Shown: piece after piece, positions 63,882 through 64,000 of the stretch | Numbering within the stretch: position 1 is the first letter of the stretch | How the letters are laid out: each line of letters opens with the position of its first letter | From: RUG14223 sp051881075 | GTDB taxonomy: Bacteria; Bacillota; Clostridia; Oscillospirales; Acutalibacteraceae | NCBI GenBank assembly: GCA_051881075.1 | Contig: JBJEPE010000010.1 | Location: forward strand, 1-64,000 | Reading direction: 5' to 3' | DNA length: 64,000 nt | Program-made: the position numbers and the translations under genes | Notes under the pieces: model-generated | Databases searched by the model: none | What the model was told of the DNA's origin: nothing | Seen by the model: only the letters and a program-made list of their open reading frames with translations

Positions 63882-64000
63882 ATGGCAACTGATATTAACA
63901 GATATAACAGCCGTAAAAAGTATTCGGGCAATACATCAGGCGGTAAGATAGTGCTTGGCGTATTTAAAAACTTTTTTAAATTGCTGTGGAAGTTATTTTC
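63882..64000 (+). CDS. Start of a gene cut by the window edge; possibly a class A penicillin-binding protein
   Basis: An ATG at 63882 follows aggagg by about nine bases and opens an uninterrupted frame of 39 codons to the end. The visible N-terminus is short, basic and Ser/Gly-rich (MATDINRYNSRKKYSGN), followed by a start of hydrophobic sequence (VFKNFFKLLWKLF). This arrangement is typical of PBP1A-like transglycosylase-transpeptidases before their membrane anchor, but too little is present to be sure. Confidence 0.5.
   Translation, partial: MATDINRYNSRKKYSGNTSGGKIVLGVFKNFFKLLWKLF

Overview
The window is about 64 kb of compact chromosome, roughly 40% GC by eye. It looks like an anaerobic, spore-forming Clostridia of the Oscillospiraceae/Ruminococcaceae type (Ruminococcus or [Eubacterium] siraeum-like). 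The support is a spoIIR gene, an [FeFe]-hydrogenase maturase (hydG), a secreted protein with tandem dockerins, an IspH-ribosomal protein S1 fusion, MEP-pathway isoprenoid genes, and an archaeal-type aspartyl-tRNA synthetase encoded with GatCAB. No tRNA, rRNA, CRISPR array, phage or insertion sequence was recognised. The organism assignment is inference.

Layout. 1-6 kb: copZ, a 580-bp intergenic stretch with GC-rich hairpins and a promoter-plus-terminator unit, hydG, an XRE-TPR regulator, a large inverted repeat and the dockerin/lectin protein. 6-13.6 kb (minus): addB-addA recombination nuclease and spoIIR. 13.6-19 kb (minus): ispE, an aminotransferase with its Lrp regulator, hisH-hisF, an HD-domain protein and a UPF0340 protein. 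19.3-25 kb (minus): the BaiN-like flavoprotein, cmk, plsC, ispH-rpsA cluster, with a MurR/RpiR regulator in front. 25-30 kb (minus): gatC-gatA-gatB-aspS, preceded by a promoter and a 210-nt leader containing a terminator. 30-35 kb (minus): an HdeD-like protein, an MMPL transporter and an exported Leu/Gly-heptad protein, divergent from a TetR regulator followed by a family-4 uracil-DNA glycosylase. 36.4-46 kb (plus): the conserved housekeeping run nusB, M22 paralogue, xseA, xseB, ispA, dxs, tlyA, nadK, argR, recN. 46-50 kb: a PHP phosphoesterase, a class V PLP enzyme and an ABC exporter. 50-58.4 kb: two paralogous LCP cell-wall-polymer ligases, YfhO, an M20 dipeptidase and a DUF4358 lipoprotein-like gene. 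58.4-64 kb: an SGNH hydrolase, a DUF1836 regulator with an ABC transporter and a diguanylate cyclase, a BofC-like exported protein, and the first 119 bases of a gene that runs off the right edge.

How the genes work together. Four genes of isoprenoid synthesis (dxs, ispE, ispH, ispA) are spread over three transcription units, each tied to core information-processing genes. The aspS-gatCAB unit gives a self-contained indirect route to Asn-tRNA (and possibly Gln-tRNA). LCP enzymes and YfhO point to cell-wall glycopolymer decoration.

Most of the window is ordinary chromosome. The most notable signals are a strong internal ribosome binding site exactly at the IspH/S1 junction, a leader with mutually exclusive hairpins before gatC, the large inverted repeat before the dockerin gene, a short promoter-terminator RNA unit before hydG, and recent sequence identity between the two LCP genes. 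Many start sites have been moved downstream of the longest open frame, because the upstream alternative start lies inside the Shine-Dalgarno sequence.
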